DNA from: Cellulomonas sp. JH27-2
Lineage (GTDB): Bacteria; Actinomycetota; Actinomycetes; Actinomycetales; Cellulomonadaceae
Direction: 5' to 3'
NCBI RefSeq assembly: GCF_014837175.1
Contig: NZ_JACYFR010000002.1
Span: 558,001-622,000 of the forward strand
DNA: 64,000 bases
Each line of letters begins with the position of its first letter. The first letter of the stretch is position 1. This document shows, one piece after another, positions 7,384 to 15,805 of the stretch. Under the pieces are notes generated by a model that was given only the letters and a program-made list of their open reading frames with translations, did no database searches and was not told the DNA's origin. The translations under genes were made by a program, and so were the position numbers.

Positions 7384-7968
7384 TCAGCCCGCCGAGCGGG
7401 CCTGTCGCCGCAGCGCGAGCTCGTCCTGGCCGGGGGCAGCGGGCGTCTCGTCGTCCTCGGCACGCTCCGTGGGGAGCTCCGCGAGCGAACCCTCGACCTC
7501 GCGCCAGACACGACCGACGGCGATGCCGAAGACGCCCTGGCCACCCTGGACCAGGTCGATGACCTCGTCCGCGGACGTGCACTCGTACACCGACGCGCCG
7601 TCAGACATGAGCGTGATCTGCGCCAGATCGTCGACACCGCGCTCGCGCAGGTGGCTGACCGCGGTGCGGATCTGCTGGAGCGAGACCCCGGTGTCCAGGA
7701 GCCGCTTGACGACCTTGAGGACCAGGATGTCGCGGAACGAGTACAGGCGCTGCGTGCCCGAGCCCGTGGCGGGCCGGATGGACGCCTCCACCAGGCCGGT
7801 CCGGGCCCAGTAGTCGAGCTGCCGGTACGTGATCCCGGCGGCACGGCAGGCGGTCGGCCCGCGATAGCCGGTCGCGGTGTCGAGATCGGGCAGGTCATCG
7901 TCGAACAGGAGACCCTGCGCTCGCTGCGGGACGCCGGCTGCTGTCTCGGCGTTCTCGGTGCTGCTCAC
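7384..7968 (-). CDS. MerR-family regulator (Rv1830-like)
   Basis: The 194-residue product has an N-terminal acidic arm, then a MerR winged helix (GYRGPTACRAAGITYRQLDYWARTGLVE) and a LYSFRDILVLKVVKRLLDTGVSLQQIR helix. The C-terminal half, including GASVYECTSADEVIDLV and GQGVFGIAVGRVW, matches the actinobacterial Rv1830 group. The GTG at 7968 follows GGAGGAA. It is the last gene of the pgsA-garA-ftsR block, after the DUF151 gene. This family is reported to affect growth and division in mycobacteria; the ligand is unknown. Confidence 0.9.
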   Translation of the reverse strand: MSSTENAETAAGVPQRAQGLLFDDDLPDLDTATGYRGPTACRAAGITYRQLDYWARTGLVEASIRPATGSGTQRLYSFRDILVLKVVKRLLDTGVSLQQIRTAVSHLRERGVDDLAQITLMSDGASVYECTSADEVIDLVQGGQGVFGIAVGRVWREVEGSLAELPTERAEDDETPAAPGQDELALRRQARSAG

Positions 7969-8113
7969 GGGTTCCTCCACTCGTCGCACGTGGCACGGGA
8001 GCTCACGCGCGGCCACCTGGCCTTCGGCAAAGGTAGGCCTGCCGGGTGCCATCCGCAATGACACGGGCGGCGTGTCGAGCGGCGAGTCTCACGTTCGACC
8101 TGAAGTCGAAGGT

Positions 8114-8620
8114 TCAGGCCTCGTCCGGCTCCGCGCCCGTCTCGAAGTCCTCCGGCGAGACCGCCTCGAGGAACGCCTTGAAGCGCGCCAGGTCCTCCTC
8201 CGACGTCGTCGTCCTGACCTCGACGCCCGCCTCCGCGACGACCTCCGCCGAGCACAGCACCGGGACGCCGAACCGCAGCGCCATCGCGATCGCGTCGGAC
8301 GCGCGCGAGTCCACCCGACGCGCGCGCGTCAGCACCAGGTCCGCGTAGAAGATCCCGTCGTCGAGGCGGGTGATCTCGACGTGGTCGAGACCGTCTCCCG
8401 TCGCGACGATGACGTCACGCAGCAGGTCGTGCGTCATGGGCCTCGGCGGCACGACCCCGGCCTGGGCGGACGCGATGGCCGACGCCTCGGCCGGCCCGAT
8501 GAGGATGGGGACCAGCAGCTCGGCGTCCGCGTCGAGCAGCAGCACGACGATCTCGTCGGCGCTCGCCCGTTGCCGGACGCCGACGACCTCCACCGTCACC
8601 AGCCCTGACCCGTCCCCCAC
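8114..8620 (-). CDS. DUF151 bifunctional-nuclease family protein (Rv1829-like)
   Basis: The product is up to 168 residues of the DUF151 family, known from a plant member with nuclease activity. The hallmarks are LLVPILIGPAEASAIASAQAG, PPRPMTHDLLRDVI, GIFYADLVL and SRASDAIAMALRFGVPVLCS. The acidic C-terminus is probably flexible. Two GTG starts fit: 8620 (MGDGSGL) or 8599 (MTVEVVGVR). Homologues usually begin near the latter, so the first 7 residues are doubtful. It sits between two MerR genes exactly as in M. tuberculosis. Confidence 0.9.
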   Translation of the reverse strand: MGDGSGLVTVEVVGVRQRASADEIVVLLLDADAELLVPILIGPAEASAIASAQAGVVPPRPMTHDLLRDVIVATGDGLDHVEITRLDDGIFYADLVLTRARRVDSRASDAIAMALRFGVPVLCSAEVVAEAGVEVRTTTSEEDLARFKAFLEAVSPEDFETGAEPDEA

Positions 8621-8678
8621 CCGGTCAACCTACGACGCGCACGCACGCGAGGCCAGACGGGCGACCGGACGACCCGGA

Positions 8679-9476
8679 TCAGGGCGCGAGGTCGGCGACC
8701 GCCGCCCGGACGAGGGCCGTGTGCATGCGCGCGCACAGCTCCCCCACCTCGGCGGCCAAGGTCCCGGCGTGCGCCCGCGACGAGGCGCTGCGCTGCCCGC
8801 GCAGGGGCGCGACGAGCTGGTCGACGAGGTCGACCTGGCGGTCCACGGCCGTGCGGAACTGGCGCAGGTGGCGCACGTCGATCCCGTGCTCGGCCAGGGC
8901 GGCCGCCGACGCGACGACCTCCCGGGTCCACGGGTCGAACGAGCCGTTGCCGTTCTGCCGGAGCACCCCCGCCGCGACGAGCTCGGTCACGAAGACCTCG
9001 TCCACGTGCGCGTCGGACGCGAGCTCGTGCGCGCTCAGCCGGTGACCCGTCGGGCGGACGCCGTCCCTGGTGGCCAGCCGCGCCGGGCTCGTCGGCTCGT
9101 CCTCCTCCCCCGCGTCGAGGGCGGCCAGACGCTCGCCGATGACCTTGAGCGGCATGTACCTGTCCCGCTGCTGGCGCAGCACGAACCGCAGCCGCTCGAT
9201 GTCCGCGGGCGAGTACTGCCGGTAGCCGGCCGAGGTGCGGACGGGCTCGACGAGCCCCTGCTCCTCGAGGAAGCGCAGCTTGGACGTCGTGACCGCGGGG
9301 AACTCGATCTCCAGGGCGGCCAGCACATCGGAAATCCGCATCGACGCGCGCCGCGAGATCCCTCGCGGCCACGGCTCGGTCTCCGCGGGGACGTCCGGGC
9401 GGGGGTCCGACTCGACCGCGCGCGGTCCCTCGTCGGCGCGTGCGACAGCACCGCCACGTGCTCGTCCGCTCGTCAC
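8679..9476 (-). CDS. ftsR: MerR-family regulator FtsR
   Basis: This is a 265-residue MerR regulator of the Rv1828/FtsR group. After a polar N-terminal extension of about 45 residues comes MRISDVLAALEIEFPAVTTSKLRFLEEQGL and SAGYRQYSPADIERLRFVLRQQRDRYMPLKVIGERL. The long C-terminal part holds HRLSAHELASDA and GIDVRHLRQFRTAVDRQ. FtsR activates ftsZ in Corynebacterium, so a link to division is known for the family. The GTG at 9476 gives the longest frame; the ATG of MRISDV is an alternative. It lies directly downstream of garA, as in other actinobacteria. Confidence 0.9.
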   Translation of the reverse strand: MTSGRARGGAVARADEGPRAVESDPRPDVPAETEPWPRGISRRASMRISDVLAALEIEFPAVTTSKLRFLEEQGLVEPVRTSAGYRQYSPADIERLRFVLRQQRDRYMPLKVIGERLAALDAGEEDEPTSPARLATRDGVRPTGHRLSAHELASDAHVDEVFVTELVAAGVLRQNGNGSFDPWTREVVASAAALAEHGIDVRHLRQFRTAVDRQVDLVDQLVAPLRGQRSASSRAHAGTLAAEVGELCARMHTALVRAAVADLAP

Positions 9477-9528
9477 GGCGCGTTCCCCCCGGTCGTCGTC
9501 CTGCTCGTCGTCTGCGTGCCGACCCGGG

Positions 9529-10038
9529 TCATCCCTGCGCGGACTCGCGGTGCGGGCTCGGGTGGAAGGTCATGCGGTACTTGCCGATCTGCACCTCGTC
9601 GCCGGCGCGCAGGACGGCCTGGTCGATGCGCGTGCGGTTGACGTACGTCCCGTTGAGGGAGCCGATGTCACGGACGACGAACCCGCCGCCCTCCCGCACG
9701 AACTCCGCGTGCTTGCGCGACACCGTCACGTCGTCGAGGAAGATGTCCGCGCGCGTCGAGCGACCCGCGGTCGTGCGCTCGTCGTCGAGCAGGAACCGGG
9801 CACCTGCGCTGGGGCCACGCTGCATGATCAGCAGGGCGGAGGTCGGCGGCAAGGCGTGCACCGCGGACACCTCGTCGGCTGTCAGGCCGACCGGGGCGCC
9901 GTGCTCGATCTCGACCGGGTCCACCTGGCCGAACTGCATCGTCGTGTCCGACGCCGACCGGGGCGCTGGGGGGCGCTGCGTCGCGAACTCCTCCGGCTCG
10001 ACCGCTCCCGGGCGCGGGCCCTGTCCTTCGCCGCTCAT
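9529..10038 (-). CDS. garA: FHA-domain protein GarA/OdhI-like
   Basis: The 169-residue product matches GarA/OdhI, which binds 2-oxoglutarate dehydrogenase and glutamate enzymes and is switched off by PknB/PknG phosphorylation. The FHA domain (about 70-160) has Arg93-Ser94 in TAGRSTRAD, SRKHAEF (Ser107 to His110) and GSLNGTYVN. The N-terminal kinase motif is kept as SDTTMQF (Thr32, Thr33), corresponding to the ETTSVF region of mycobacterial GarA. The ATG at 10038 follows GGGAGG. A TAGGGT box at 10098-10103 (minus strand) could be the promoter. Confidence 0.92.
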   Translation of the reverse strand: MSGEGQGPRPGAVEPEEFATQRPPAPRSASDTTMQFGQVDPVEIEHGAPVGLTADEVSAVHALPPTSALLIMQRGPSAGARFLLDDERTTAGRSTRADIFLDDVTVSRKHAEFVREGGGFVVRDIGSLNGTYVNRTRIDQAVLRAGDEVQIGKYRMTFHPSPHRESAQG

Positions 10039-10183
10039 CGGGCCTCCCGTCGCTGCGTCCGTGTGTCGTCAAGCGCCGGTCGTACGGCGTCTTGGACACC
10101 CTATGCGGACGTCGGCCGTGCGCGCAGCACGCAGAGCCCCTGTTCGGGGGCCGGAACGACCCCCTGCCCGGGACGAATCGGGA
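10039..10183. other. Intergenic gap where gcvH sits in mycobacteria
   Basis: These 145 bp separate garA from the DUF881 gene. In M. tuberculosis the same place holds gcvH. No lipoyl-protein frame is present here. The gap contains a possible garA -10 box (TAGGGT on the minus strand, 10098-10103) and weak G/C-rich complementarity near 10142-10164. Confidence 0.5.
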
Positions 10184-11251
10184 TCAACCGTCGGACGCGG
10201 GCACCGGCGTCGCGTACTTCGGAGCATTGAGCACCCGCACGGACGTCACCTCGACCTTGTCCCGGCGCTGCACGTCCCCCTCGCCGCCGTTGCTGCGCAC
10301 GGCCGCCAGGGCGCCGCCCGGGATCTGGAGCGCGGTGGCGATGGTGTCGGGATCGCCGATCACGGTCCAGACGTACGGTGGCGTGAGCCGCTCGTCGTCG
10401 AGCGTGACGGCGCCGGGGATCCCCGCGAACGCACTGCTCGCCGTGACGCGCGAGCCGTTGAGGTCGATGGCCTCGGCACCCGAGTTCCGCAGCTCCTCGA
10501 GCATGTTGAGCATGGTCGCCGGGGTGATCTGACCGCTCGGCTCGGAGAGACGCACCACCACGCCCGGGCCCTGCGCAGGGAGCCGACCGGCCAGGATGCC
10601 CTGCGTCTCGGCGCTGCGGCGCAGCGCGTCGAGAGCCGCCTGGCGCTTGTCCGAGCCCGAGACGAGCTGGTCGCGCTCGCGCCGCAGGCCGTTGACCTCC
10701 GTCGCGAGCGCGTCGCCGCGCGTCGTCGTCTCGTCGAGGATCCGCACCAGGTCCGCCTGGCTCAGGTCGGCCAGGCTGGCCTCGTCGTTCTGCCGGACCT
10801 GCACGACCAGAGCGAAACCGAGCACCGCGCAGAGCAACCCTGCCAGCACCTGGGCACGGGAGCTGCGGAACGCCAGCGCCGAGCCCAGCACCGCCCAGCC
10901 CGAACGGGTCGCCGGCGCCGGCTCGGCAACGGCCGCCCCCGGAGCCACGTCGTCGTCGGTGACAGGTGCGGGCAGGTCGGCCGGTGCGCCGTCCTCCGGG
11001 GGAACGCCGTCGTCGGCCGGTGCATCGTCGGTGGCCGATCCGTCCGCGTCGAGCGATGCGTCGTCGACCACGGAGCGGTCGACAGCGGCCGGCTCGAGCG
11101 GTTGCTCGTCCGTCGTCGCCCCACCGGCGGGCGCCTCGTCAGCGAACGCCGCAGCGTCGTCGTCGACCTCCTCCCCAGCGGGCGCACCCGGCTCCGCCGC
11201 CGGCGCGGCGTCGCCGTCCGGGAGCGGGTCGAGGTCCTGGCCGGGGTGCAC
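10184..11251 (-). CDS. DUF881 membrane protein (Rv1825-like)
   Basis: The product is 355 residues. An acidic, Ala/Asp-rich N-terminus of about 135 residues is followed by one transmembrane helix (AQVLAGLLCAVLGFALVVQV), a coiled coil (VRILDETTTRGDAL to DALRRSAETQGI) and the DUF881 domain (GPGVVVRLSEP, LRNSGAEAIDLNG, YVWTVIGDPDTIATALQIPGG). The protein should be anchored with the domain outside. The GTG at 11251 lies 1 nt beyond the DUF1290 stop. Mycobacterial homologues are cell-wall associated; function remains unsettled. Confidence 0.88.
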   Translation of the reverse strand: MHPGQDLDPLPDGDAAPAAEPGAPAGEEVDDDAAAFADEAPAGGATTDEQPLEPAAVDRSVVDDASLDADGSATDDAPADDGVPPEDGAPADLPAPVTDDDVAPGAAVAEPAPATRSGWAVLGSALAFRSSRAQVLAGLLCAVLGFALVVQVRQNDEASLADLSQADLVRILDETTTRGDALATEVNGLRRERDQLVSGSDKRQAALDALRRSAETQGILAGRLPAQGPGVVVRLSEPSGQITPATMLNMLEELRNSGAEAIDLNGSRVTASSAFAGIPGAVTLDDERLTPPYVWTVIGDPDTIATALQIPGGALAAVRSNGGEGDVQRRDKVEVTSVRVLNAPKYATPVPASDG

Positions 11252-11252
11252 G

Positions 11253-11585
11253 TCAGGCCTTGAAGAGGTGGCGACGGATGGACGCGGCGTTCGAGAAGAT
11301 CCGGATGCCGAGGACGACGACGACGGCGGTCGAGAGCTGCGTCCCGACTCCCAGCTGGTCACCGAGGAAGACGATGAGCGCGGCGACCACCACGTTGGAC
11401 AGGAACGACGTGAGGAACACCCGGTCGTCGAAGATGCCGTCGAGCATGGCGCGCAGTCCGCCGAAGAGCGCGTCGAGCGCGGCGACCACCGCGATGGGCA
11501 GGTAGGGCTGGAGCTCGAGCGGCACGGTCGGCTGCAGGACCAGACCTGCCACGACGCCCACGACGAGGCCGATGACCGCGATCAT
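11253..11585 (-). CDS. sbp: Small basic protein, DUF1290
   Basis: The product is 110 residues with three hydrophobic segments: VIGLVVGVVAGLVLQPT, YLPIAVVAALDALFGGLRA and FLSNVVVAALIVFLGDQLGVG, plus a basic C-terminus (RRHLFKA). The DALFGGLRAMLDGIFDDRVF core is the hallmark of the DUF1290/Sbp family found next to DUF881 and division genes in Gram-positives. It is bracketed by two DUF881 genes, and the three products may form one membrane complex. Length and order match M. tuberculosis Rv1824. Confidence 0.93.
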   Translation of the reverse strand: MIAVIGLVVGVVAGLVLQPTVPLELQPYLPIAVVAALDALFGGLRAMLDGIFDDRVFLTSFLSNVVVAALIVFLGDQLGVGTQLSTAVVVVLGIRIFSNAASIRRHLFKA

Positions 11586-11598
11586 GCTTCGTTCCTCC

Positions 11599-12570
11599 TC
11601 ATCGACGCGACGACCCTGCCACAGCGTCGGCGCTGGGCGAAACCGGGGCGCCGTCCCCGTTCGAGCCGTCCTCCGGCTCGACCCGCAGCTCGGGCAGCCC
11701 GGCCCCCTCGGGCACGGTCGCCTCGTGCAGGGTCGTCACCCGCACGGCCGGCAGCTCGATGTGCCGCTGCGAGGACATCTCGACACCGATCCCGTAGGTC
11801 GCGCGCAGCGTCGCCAGGAGCTGACCGGCCGACGAGCGGGCCAGGTCCGTCTGCATCGTGACCGAGTCGCCGATCGCCTCCACCGTGTACGGGCTGCTCA
11901 GCGGCACCAGGTCGACCAGGACCGCGCTGCCGGCGCTGCGGATCGCGGTCGTCGCCGCCAGCCGCTGCCCGTTGATCGCGATCGCCTCGGCGCCCGACTC
12001 CCACAGGCTGTTGACCAGCACCTGGAGGTCGGAGTCCTGCACCCGGGCATCAGGGTCGGCCGCGTCGCCGTCGGACCCGCTGCTCGGCGCGTCCGACAGC
12101 TCGATCTGCAGGCCCTTGCCGGTGACCTCGACCGCCCCGGACTCCACTGCGCTCGCGTCGAGCGCGGTACGCAGGGGCGCGTCGGCGTCCCCGAGGACGC
12201 GCGACTGGAGCGAGGAGATCTCGTCGCCGAGCGCCGTCGCCTGCGCCTGCAGGTCGGCCGCCTCGTCCCCGCGCTCGGTGATCTGGGACTCGAGGACCCG
12301 GCGGGCCTCGTTCGCCTGGCCCAGCGGCTTGCGGAGCTGGAGCGTCGCGGCCGCCGTACCGAGCCCGAGCGCGAGAGCCAGCACCACGAGGACCACGATG
12401 CCGGACCGGGTCCTCGACGGAGCCTCGCCCGCCTGCCGCCGCTGTGCGGCCAGTGCGTATCCCGGGTCGAGCGGCCGGCGGTAGAACTCGTTGATGAGCG
12501 TCATCGACGCATCGACACGCGCGGGACGCGCCGCGCCGTCCGCGCTCCCCTGCGTGTGCCGGCTCGTCAT
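11599..12570 (-). CDS. DUF881 membrane protein (Rv1823-like)
   Basis: This is a 323-residue DUF881 protein with a cytosolic N-terminus of about 55 residues, a transmembrane helix (GIVVLVVLALALGLGTAAATL), a coiled-coil stretch (GQANEARRVLESQIT to DEISSLQSRVLG) and the DUF881 domain (GLQIELSDAP, SGAEAIAINGQRL, YTVEAIGDSVTMQTDL). The last 40 residues are acidic and probably disordered. The ATG at 12570 overlaps the pgsA stop as TGATG, so the two are translationally coupled. It is paralogous to the second DUF881 gene downstream. Confidence 0.88.
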   Translation of the reverse strand: MTSRHTQGSADGAARPARVDASMTLINEFYRRPLDPGYALAAQRRQAGEAPSRTRSGIVVLVVLALALGLGTAAATLQLRKPLGQANEARRVLESQITERGDEAADLQAQATALGDEISSLQSRVLGDADAPLRTALDASAVESGAVEVTGKGLQIELSDAPSSGSDGDAADPDARVQDSDLQVLVNSLWESGAEAIAINGQRLAATTAIRSAGSAVLVDLVPLSSPYTVEAIGDSVTMQTDLARSSAGQLLATLRATYGIGVEMSSQRHIELPAVRVTTLHEATVPEGAGLPELRVEPEDGSNGDGAPVSPSADAVAGSSRR

Positions 12571-13148
12571 CACGCCTGCTGGCCGGGGCGCAGCAGCCGA
12601 CGGGCCTGCTCGATGTACAGCGCACCGGCGAACCAGTAGAGAGCCACGCCCCACAGCGCGAACGCCCAGCCGACGACCTGCGCCGCCGTGCCCACCCACG
12701 AGTCCCACTCGGCGAGCAGCAGCAACGGGAACGCGTACAGCAGCGCGAAGGTCCCGGCCTTGCCGGCGACGTGGACCTGCGGCGGCGGGTACCCGGCACG
12801 CCCGAGGAGCAGCAGCATCACGCCGAGCACGACGTCACGGGCGACGAGGACGAGCAGGAGCCACAGCGGCACGACCCCCCGCCACGTCAGGCCGACGAGC
12901 GTGACGATGATGAACAGCCTGTCGGCCGCCGGGTCAAGGAGCTGGCCGAGCCGGGAGACCTGGTGCAGGCGGCGCGCGAGCACGCCGTCCAACCAGTCGC
13001 TCGCACCGGAGACCGCCAGGACGGCCACGGCCCAGGCGTCCTGCCCGGTGAAGATCAGCACCGCGAACACGGGGACCAGCAGCAGCCGCAGCAGGCTGAT
13101 GACGTTCGGCACGGTCAGCACGCGCGTGCTGACGACCTCCTCGCTCAC
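12570..13148 (-). CDS. pgsA: CDP-alcohol phosphatidyltransferase (PgsA-like)
   Basis: The 192-residue membrane enzyme joins CDP-diacylglycerol to an alcohol such as glycerol phosphate. The catalytic signature D-G-x2-A-R-x8-G-x3-D-x3-D is complete in WLDGVLARRL...GQLLDPAADR. Several hydrophobic helices follow (TLVGLTWRGVVPLWLLLVLVA, FALLYAFPLLLLAEW, VVGWAFALWGVALYWFAG). The GTG at 13148 follows GGGAGGAGCGGGCAG. It heads the conserved block, matching Rv1822/pgsA2. The alcohol used is not certain; glycerol-3-phosphate or inositol phosphate are candidates. Confidence 0.9.
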   Translation of the reverse strand: MSEEVVSTRVLTVPNVISLLRLLLVPVFAVLIFTGQDAWAVAVLAVSGASDWLDGVLARRLHQVSRLGQLLDPAADRLFIIVTLVGLTWRGVVPLWLLLVLVARDVVLGVMLLLLGRAGYPPPQVHVAGKAGTFALLYAFPLLLLAEWDSWVGTAAQVVGWAFALWGVALYWFAGALYIEQARRLLRPGQQA

Positions 13149-13253
13149 CTGCCCGCTCCTCCCCTGCTCGGTCGGCTGCCCGGTCCGGCACCCGGCCGCG
13201 ACGATCCTACGGTCCCCGCGCGACGAGTGGTGCCAGCGTGCGAGGCTGCCGTC

Positions 13254-13688
13254 ATGGACCACGACGACGACACCGTCCATCACAACGACACGGCGACCAT
13301 CCGCCGTCTGCTGACGACACCGGGCCGCTGGGCGGTGGTGGGGCTCTCGAGCAACACGGAACGCGCCGCGTACGGGGTCGCGCGGTTCGTCCAGGGCCTC
13401 GGCCACGAGATCGTGCCCGTGCACCCATCGGCGCCCACCGTCCACGGCGCCACGGGGTATGCGACGCTCGCGGACGTCCCGGGTCCCGTCGACGTGGTCG
13501 ACGTCTTCGTGAACTCCGGCCTGGCGGGCGCGGTAGTGGACGACGCGATCGCGGTGGGCGCCAAGGCCGTCTGGCTGCAGCTCGGCGTCGTCGACGACGA
13601 GGCCGCTGCGCGGGCCCGCGACGCCGGTCTCGACGTCGTCATGGACGCCTGCCCGGCCATCGAGGCACCACGGCTGGGCCTCGCCTGA
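13254..13688 (+). CDS. CoA-binding (YccU-like) protein
   Basis: The 144-residue Rossmann protein is of the CoA_binding_2 type: WAVVGLSSNTERAAYGVARFVQGLGHEIVPVHP, GATGYATLADVPGPVDVVDVFVN and AVWLQLGVVDDEAAARARDAGLDVVMDACPAIE. The family resembles the CoA-binding part of succinyl-CoA ligase; its cellular role is poorly known. The ATG at 13254 lies 6 nt after a GAGGCT box, fitting a leaderless mRNA. It diverges from pgsA and stands upstream of the RNA helicase leader. Confidence 0.88.
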   Translation: MDHDDDTVHHNDTATIRRLLTTPGRWAVVGLSSNTERAAYGVARFVQGLGHEIVPVHPSAPTVHGATGYATLADVPGPVDVVDVFVNSGLAGAVVDDAIAVGAKAVWLQLGVVDDEAAARARDAGLDVVMDACPAIEAPRLGLA

Positions 13689-13744
13689 GGCCGTTGTGCG
13701 TGACGTCACCCTCGTCGGACCTCCCCTCGCGGTACCTGTCCGCG

Positions 13745-13750
13745 TAGACT
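13745..13750 (+). promoter_or_regulatory. Putative -10 box of the helicase promoter
   Basis: TAGACT lies about 190 bp upstream of the helicase ATG. Transcription from near 13757 would give a leader of about 184 nt. No good -35 is visible. Confidence 0.35.
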
Positions 13751-13755
13751 CGTAT

Positions 13756-13915
13756 CGAACTTGGAGTTCGTCGCGTCCCCTCGTAATGACGCCGGCCCGC
13801 AGTGCGGGACCGGGCGGTCGTGTGGTCGAGGCCCCGGTGTGAAGACCGGGAGCCATGGGTAGTCAGGGGTTGCGACCCACCGTGCATCAGCGTGATGACG
13901 GTCCGGGCTCCCCCC
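13756..13915 (+). ncRNA. Structured 5' leader of the DEAD-box helicase mRNA (candidate)
   Basis: Several short perfect hairpins occur in series: CGAAC/GTTCG (13756-13770), CCCGC/GCGGG (13796-13808), CCCGGT/ACCGGG (13833-13850), GGGT/ACCC with TGCG loop (13867-13878) and CATCA/TGATG with GCG loop (13885-13897). GGGAGCC (13848-13854) can also pair with GGCTCCC (13906-13912), which excludes the third hairpin because both use 13848-13850. Alternative pairing near the start suggests a cis-regulatory or cold-responsive RNA. The helicase itself has no clear Shine-Dalgarno. I cannot match it to a named RNA family. Confidence 0.45.
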
Positions 13916-13940
13916 ATGACGACGATCGGTCACTCCTGCC

Positions 13941-15734
<1,794 letters not shown>

Positions 15735-15769
15735 CGTCTCGCGCTCGCGGCTGACGCAGTCGAGCACGG

Positions 15770-15794
15770 CCCCGCCCGGATCATCCGGGCGGGG
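15770..15794. terminator. Bidirectional terminator hairpin
   Basis: A perfect 11-bp stem (CCCCGCCCGGA / TCCGGGCGGGG) has a TCA loop, with further pairing outside it. It sits between the converging helicase and sensor-GGDEF genes and can serve both. Confidence 0.85.
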
Positions 15795-15805
15795 TCGTCG
15801 TGCGT

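Noticed and set aside
10039..10183. Missing gcvH gene between garA and DUF881
   Set aside because: No frame long enough, and no lipoyl-lysine motif, exists on either strand of this 145-bp gap.
13254..13688. Succinyl-CoA ligase subunit
   Set aside because: The protein is only 144 residues and has just the CoA-binding Rossmann domain, without the ligase domain.
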